The notes below the pieces were generated by a model, which had not been told where the DNA came from, ran no database searches, and was given only the letters and a program-made list of their open reading frames with translations. A stretch of 64,000 bases of DNA, taken from NCBI RefSeq assembly GCF_007827365.1, contig NZ_VISI01000002.1, positions 2,795,001-2,859,000 of the forward strand, given 5' to 3'. Of the stretch, positions 61,441 through 64,000 are shown in pieces. How positions within the stretch are numbered: the stretch's first letter is position 1; each line of letters starts with the position of its first letter. This DNA comes from Olleya sp. Hel_I_94. Its GTDB lineage: Bacteria; Bacteroidota; Bacteroidia; Flavobacteriales; Flavobacteriaceae. The translations under genes and the position numbers were made by a program.

Positions 61441-62424
61441 ATGAAAAAATACACGCTTTTATTTTCTGTCTTATTTATTGTTTTTTCTTGTAAAAAAGAA
61501 CCACAATTACTTAAGGTATCAGGTCCTATTTTTGGGACAAGTTATAGTATACAGTATTTTGATTTAGATGGTACAAGTTATAATAAACAGTTTGATAGTT
61601 TGTTTGCAATTATTAATAAATCCATGTCTAATTATCAAGATAACTCTGATATTTCACGGTTAAACCGAAATGAAGAAGTTGAAGTAGATAATCATTTTAC
61701 AACCGTTTTTAAAGCATCAAAGCAAATTTATCGCGAAACCGAAGGTGTTTTAGATCCAACCATTGGAAGGATAGTTAATGCTTGGAATTTTGGTTCAGAA
61801 AAAAATACAATGACTTTGGATAGTGTTAAAATTGATAGTTTAATGCGCTTTGTTGGCTTAAACAGAGTTGGGTTAGTTGATCGTAAAATAAAAAAACCAG
61901 AAGCCTCTTTTATAGATTTTAACGCGATAGCTAAAGGGTATGGAGTAGATGTAATTGCAGATTTTTTAGAATCTAAAAATATTAAAAACTACATCGTAGA
62001 TATTGGTGGAGAGTTAAGAGCAAAAGGTATTAATGTTAGCAAAGCTAAAGGTTGGACTGTTGGTATTGAAAACCCAAATTATGATGGCTCTCAAAGCTAC
62101 AATGAAACATTAGTTTTAAAAGACCAAGCTATGGCAACTTCTGGGACATACCGTAAATTTAAAATTGACGAAAACGGAAACAAATACGCACACATTATTA
62201 ACACTAAAACAGGTTATCCATCTAAAACCAATATTTTAAGTGTCTCTGTTATAGCTAAAACCTGTATGATGGCAGATGGTTATGCTACTGCTTTTCAGGC
62301 AATGGGAATGGAAAAAGTAGATTACTTTATGGCAAAACATCCTGAGTTAAAAGCGTTCTTGATTTTTGAAAACGATAAAGGAGAATTGGAGTCTAAAGCA
62401 TTTAATAATTTTCCAGTTAATTAA
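61441..62424 (+). CDS. apbE: FAD:protein FMN transferase (ApbE)
   Basis: A 327-aa lipoprotein (lipobox VFSC, Cys17) in the ApbE family, which attaches FMN by a phosphoester to Thr in NqrB and NqrC. Motifs: GPIFGTSYSIQYFD, DFNAIAKGYGVDVIADFLE, YIVDIGGELRAKG and MMADGYATAFQAMG (metal-binding Asp). Located 4.4 kb after nqrF, it would flavinylate T223 of NqrB and T234 of NqrC from the periplasmic side. Confidence 0.95.
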   Translation: MKKYTLLFSVLFIVFSCKKEPQLLKVSGPIFGTSYSIQYFDLDGTSYNKQFDSLFAIINKSMSNYQDNSDISRLNRNEEVEVDNHFTTVFKASKQIYRETEGVLDPTIGRIVNAWNFGSEKNTMTLDSVKIDSLMRFVGLNRVGLVDRKIKKPEASFIDFNAIAKGYGVDVIADFLESKNIKNYIVDIGGELRAKGINVSKAKGWTVGIENPNYDGSQSYNETLVLKDQAMATSGTYRKFKIDENGNKYAHIINTKTGYPSKTNILSVSVIAKTCMMADGYATAFQAMGMEKVDYFMAKHPELKAFLIFENDKGELESKAFNNFPVN

Positions 62425-62494
62425 TCTTATTACCATTTAAATAGGTTTTTATACCGTTCGCTAATAATTTATAATTTAATAGCAGTCAATTTTG

Positions 62495-62502
62495 TAGCTT
62501 TG
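62495..62502 (+). promoter_or_regulatory. -7 promoter element of the propeller gene
   Basis: TAGCTTTG, exact TAnnTTTG, 16 bases before the TTG start at 62519. Confidence 0.45.
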
Positions 62503-62518
62503 AGAAAAGCATAACTAA

Positions 62519-64000
62519 TTGATCCATCGCTATTTTATATTATTTTTAATCTTACTCGCTAATCAAATAAGTTTAGCACAACAACCTGTGTCCATACATC
62601 TTACTGAAAAAGATGGTTTACCTGATATAGAATTTTATGATTTATTAGAGGATAACAAAGGCTTTATTTGGTTAGCAGCAGATAAAGGTTTGTATAGGTA
62701 TGATGGCAGAAACTATAAATTATTTACTAATCCCGATAAAAGAGGACGCTCACTTTTTGGTTTAAAATTAGACAATAAAGGACGACTTTGGTGTAATAAC
62801 TTATCAGGTCAATTTTTTTATGTCCAGGATGAGCAGTTAACGCTTTTTGAGGATTATAGCCATATTAAAACCTTAGTAGATTTTAATATCTACGATAATC
62901 ATTTAATAATTTATGAGCCATCTAGAATAGTAACTGTAGATATTAACACAAAAAGTATCACTGCTATATTGGATAGTGGGACAAGGTCTTATATGGGAGA
63001 TCTCAACCATAATCCAAAAGGATTTTATTATAATAAAAACAGTATTATATATTTTTCTCCAACAGTTGATTTTCAAGATGCTAAAACTTTAAATAATTCG
63101 CCAATTGCAGCATTTAATAAACGAGTTATAAGTAAATTTTTTAAATGGAATGATCAGATATATTATTTTAACCAATTACAAACGATTAGTAAAACTAGTT
63201 TGTATCAATTATTAGATGGTGGTATAAAGGAAGTTAACATCCCAAAACAACTTCAAAATGTAATTGTAATTCATTCTTATAACAACAATAATAACTTATG
63301 GGTTTTAACAAATAAAGGCGTTTTTATATGTCAATTGGATAGTGGTGGTTTAGTAGTAAAAAAACATCTTTTTAAAAATGAATATATCACAGATCTTGTT
63401 ATCGATAAGGACAATAATTATTGGTTATCTACACTTAATAATGGTGTATTTGTTTTGCCAAATAAACAACTAAATAAAATAAATTTACCCAACAATATAG
63501 GTGTACAAGCTATTGAGGAAGTTAATGACGATTTACTGTATATAGCTACTAACTCAAATGAGGTATTTAGTTACAATCTAAAAAATAATAAACTTAAAAA
63601 ATTACCAGAAAGTTTTAATAACAAAATATATAACATTTGCTATAACCCTTTAGCAAAGGACTTATTAATGGTTGCGACTACGGATTCAAAAATTTATAAT
63701 CTAGACACCAAGCAAAGTCAAAGTAGTAACCTGATAGTAACAAAATCAATTGATGTGTTGGATCATAATCAATATTTAATTAGTCTTCCACATTCACTTT
63801 CTATTTATAATAAAAATAAAGACTCTATTTATAATCTTAGAACATTAAGAAGCTATGGGTCTGTATTAAATAAAGCAAAAAACAAAGCGTATTGTAGTTT
63901 TGTAGATGGCTTAGGTTGGGTAGATTTAAAGACTAAAAAGTATAAAAAAATAACCCATAATAACAGTCCTGTTTATGCCTTAAAAATCGCGATAAGCCAT
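62519..64000 (+). CDS. Two-component-regulator-propeller sensor protein, 3' end outside window
   Basis: An open frame of 494 codons reaches the window edge without a stop. From TTG 62519 it has a signal peptide (IHRYFILFLILLANQISLAQ) and then the reg_prop repeat pattern: LPDIEFYDLLEDNKGFIWLA (with DKGLYRYDG), LDNKGRLWCNNLSG, NNNNLWVLTNKGVF, DKDNNYWLSTLNNGVFVL. Such seven-bladed propellers usually form the periplasmic sensor of LytTR- or histidine-kinase type proteins in Bacteroidota; the output domain would lie beyond the edge. Start codon not certain because there is no ATG near. Confidence 0.8.
   Translation, partial: MIHRYFILFLILLANQISLAQQPVSIHLTEKDGLPDIEFYDLLEDNKGFIWLAADKGLYRYDGRNYKLFTNPDKRGRSLFGLKLDNKGRLWCNNLSGQFFYVQDEQLTLFEDYSHIKTLVDFNIYDNHLIIYEPSRIVTVDINTKSITAILDSGTRSYMGDLNHNPKGFYYNKNSIIYFSPTVDFQDAKTLNNSPIAAFNKRVISKFFKWNDQIYYFNQLQTISKTSLYQLLDGGIKEVNIPKQLQNVIVIHSYNNNNNLWVLTNKGVFICQLDSGGLVVKKHLFKNEYITDLVIDKDNNYWLSTLNNGVFVLPNKQLNKINLPNNIGVQAIEEVNDDLLYIATNSNEVFSYNLKNNKLKKLPESFNNKIYNICYNPLAKDLLMVATTDSKIYNLDTKQSQSSNLIVTKSIDVLDHNQYLISLPHSLSIYNKNKDSIYNLRTLRSYGSVLNKAKNKAYCSFVDGLGWVDLKTKKYKKITHNNSPVYALKIAISH

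Noticed and set aside
1..64000. Mobile elements, phage genes or a CRISPR array
   Set aside because: No transposase, integrase, direct-repeat array or terminal repeats with target duplications were seen.

Overview
This window looks like the chromosome of a marine-type Flavobacteriaceae (Bacteroidota). The evidence is a low-GC sequence, Bacteroidota-style promoters (TTTG about 20 bases before TAnnTTTG), no visible Shine-Dalgarno sequences, gliding genes gldA, gldB and gldC, a type IX secretion (T9SS) plug protein, and two secreted proteins with T9SS C-terminal sorting domains. Exact genus cannot be decided from the sequence alone. I saw no phage, transposase, CRISPR array, rRNA or tRNA. Most of the window is well-packed core metabolism, and the unusual content is mainly regulatory RNA and small repeats between or inside genes.

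Layout. 1-11.9 kb is a methionine/SAM/C1 region: metK (cut by the window edge) runs leftward behind a SAM-II riboswitch; ppc stands alone; then a SAM-I riboswitch precedes metY, an OsmC-like gene, metX, a split metH (two overlapping genes) and metF. 11.9-17.3 kb is sulfate assimilation and cysteine synthesis: an Rrf2 regulator, a promoter with a palindromic operator candidate, a DUF2061 gene, then cysH, cysD, cysN, cysE and cysM. 17.3-20.1 kb holds a lipid A deacylase-like protein, a DUF2807 lipoprotein and gldA. 20.2-24.4 kb is the aromatic amino-acid operon (pheA, aminotransferase, tyrA, DAHP synthase-chorismate mutase) behind what reads as a complete ribosome-mediated attenuator with an aromatic-rich leader peptide. 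24.4-37.6 kb is mixed housekeeping (rsgA, dtd, a transglutaminase-like protein, MazG-like, aroA, queA, rlmN, a prenyl synthase, an ECF sigma factor with likely partner genes). 37.7-41.3 kb holds a structured small-RNA candidate and a polyamine operon (arginine decarboxylase, agmatinase, deoxyhypusine-synthase homolog). 42.4-50.8 kb has dnaG, an atypical response regulator, nadE, gldB/gldC, pruA, apaG and the T9SS plug protein. 50.9-57.0 kb is nqrA-F, the sodium-pumping NADH:quinone oxidoreductase; 57.2-64 kb holds a secreted M43 protease, a DUF4846 protein, a small conserved gene, apbE (which can flavinylate NqrB and NqrC) and the beginning of a sensor-propeller protein that runs off the window.

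The most interesting signals are: the aromatic attenuator (20233-20364); two different SAM riboswitch classes controlling two ends of the same pathway; a pair of dispersed repeat elements whose terminal arms show compensatory base changes; a palindromic repeat inserted in frame inside metH; a 6S-like ncRNA candidate; and two proteins that have lost their textbook residues (DnaG zinc ligands, response-regulator phosphoacceptor Asp).
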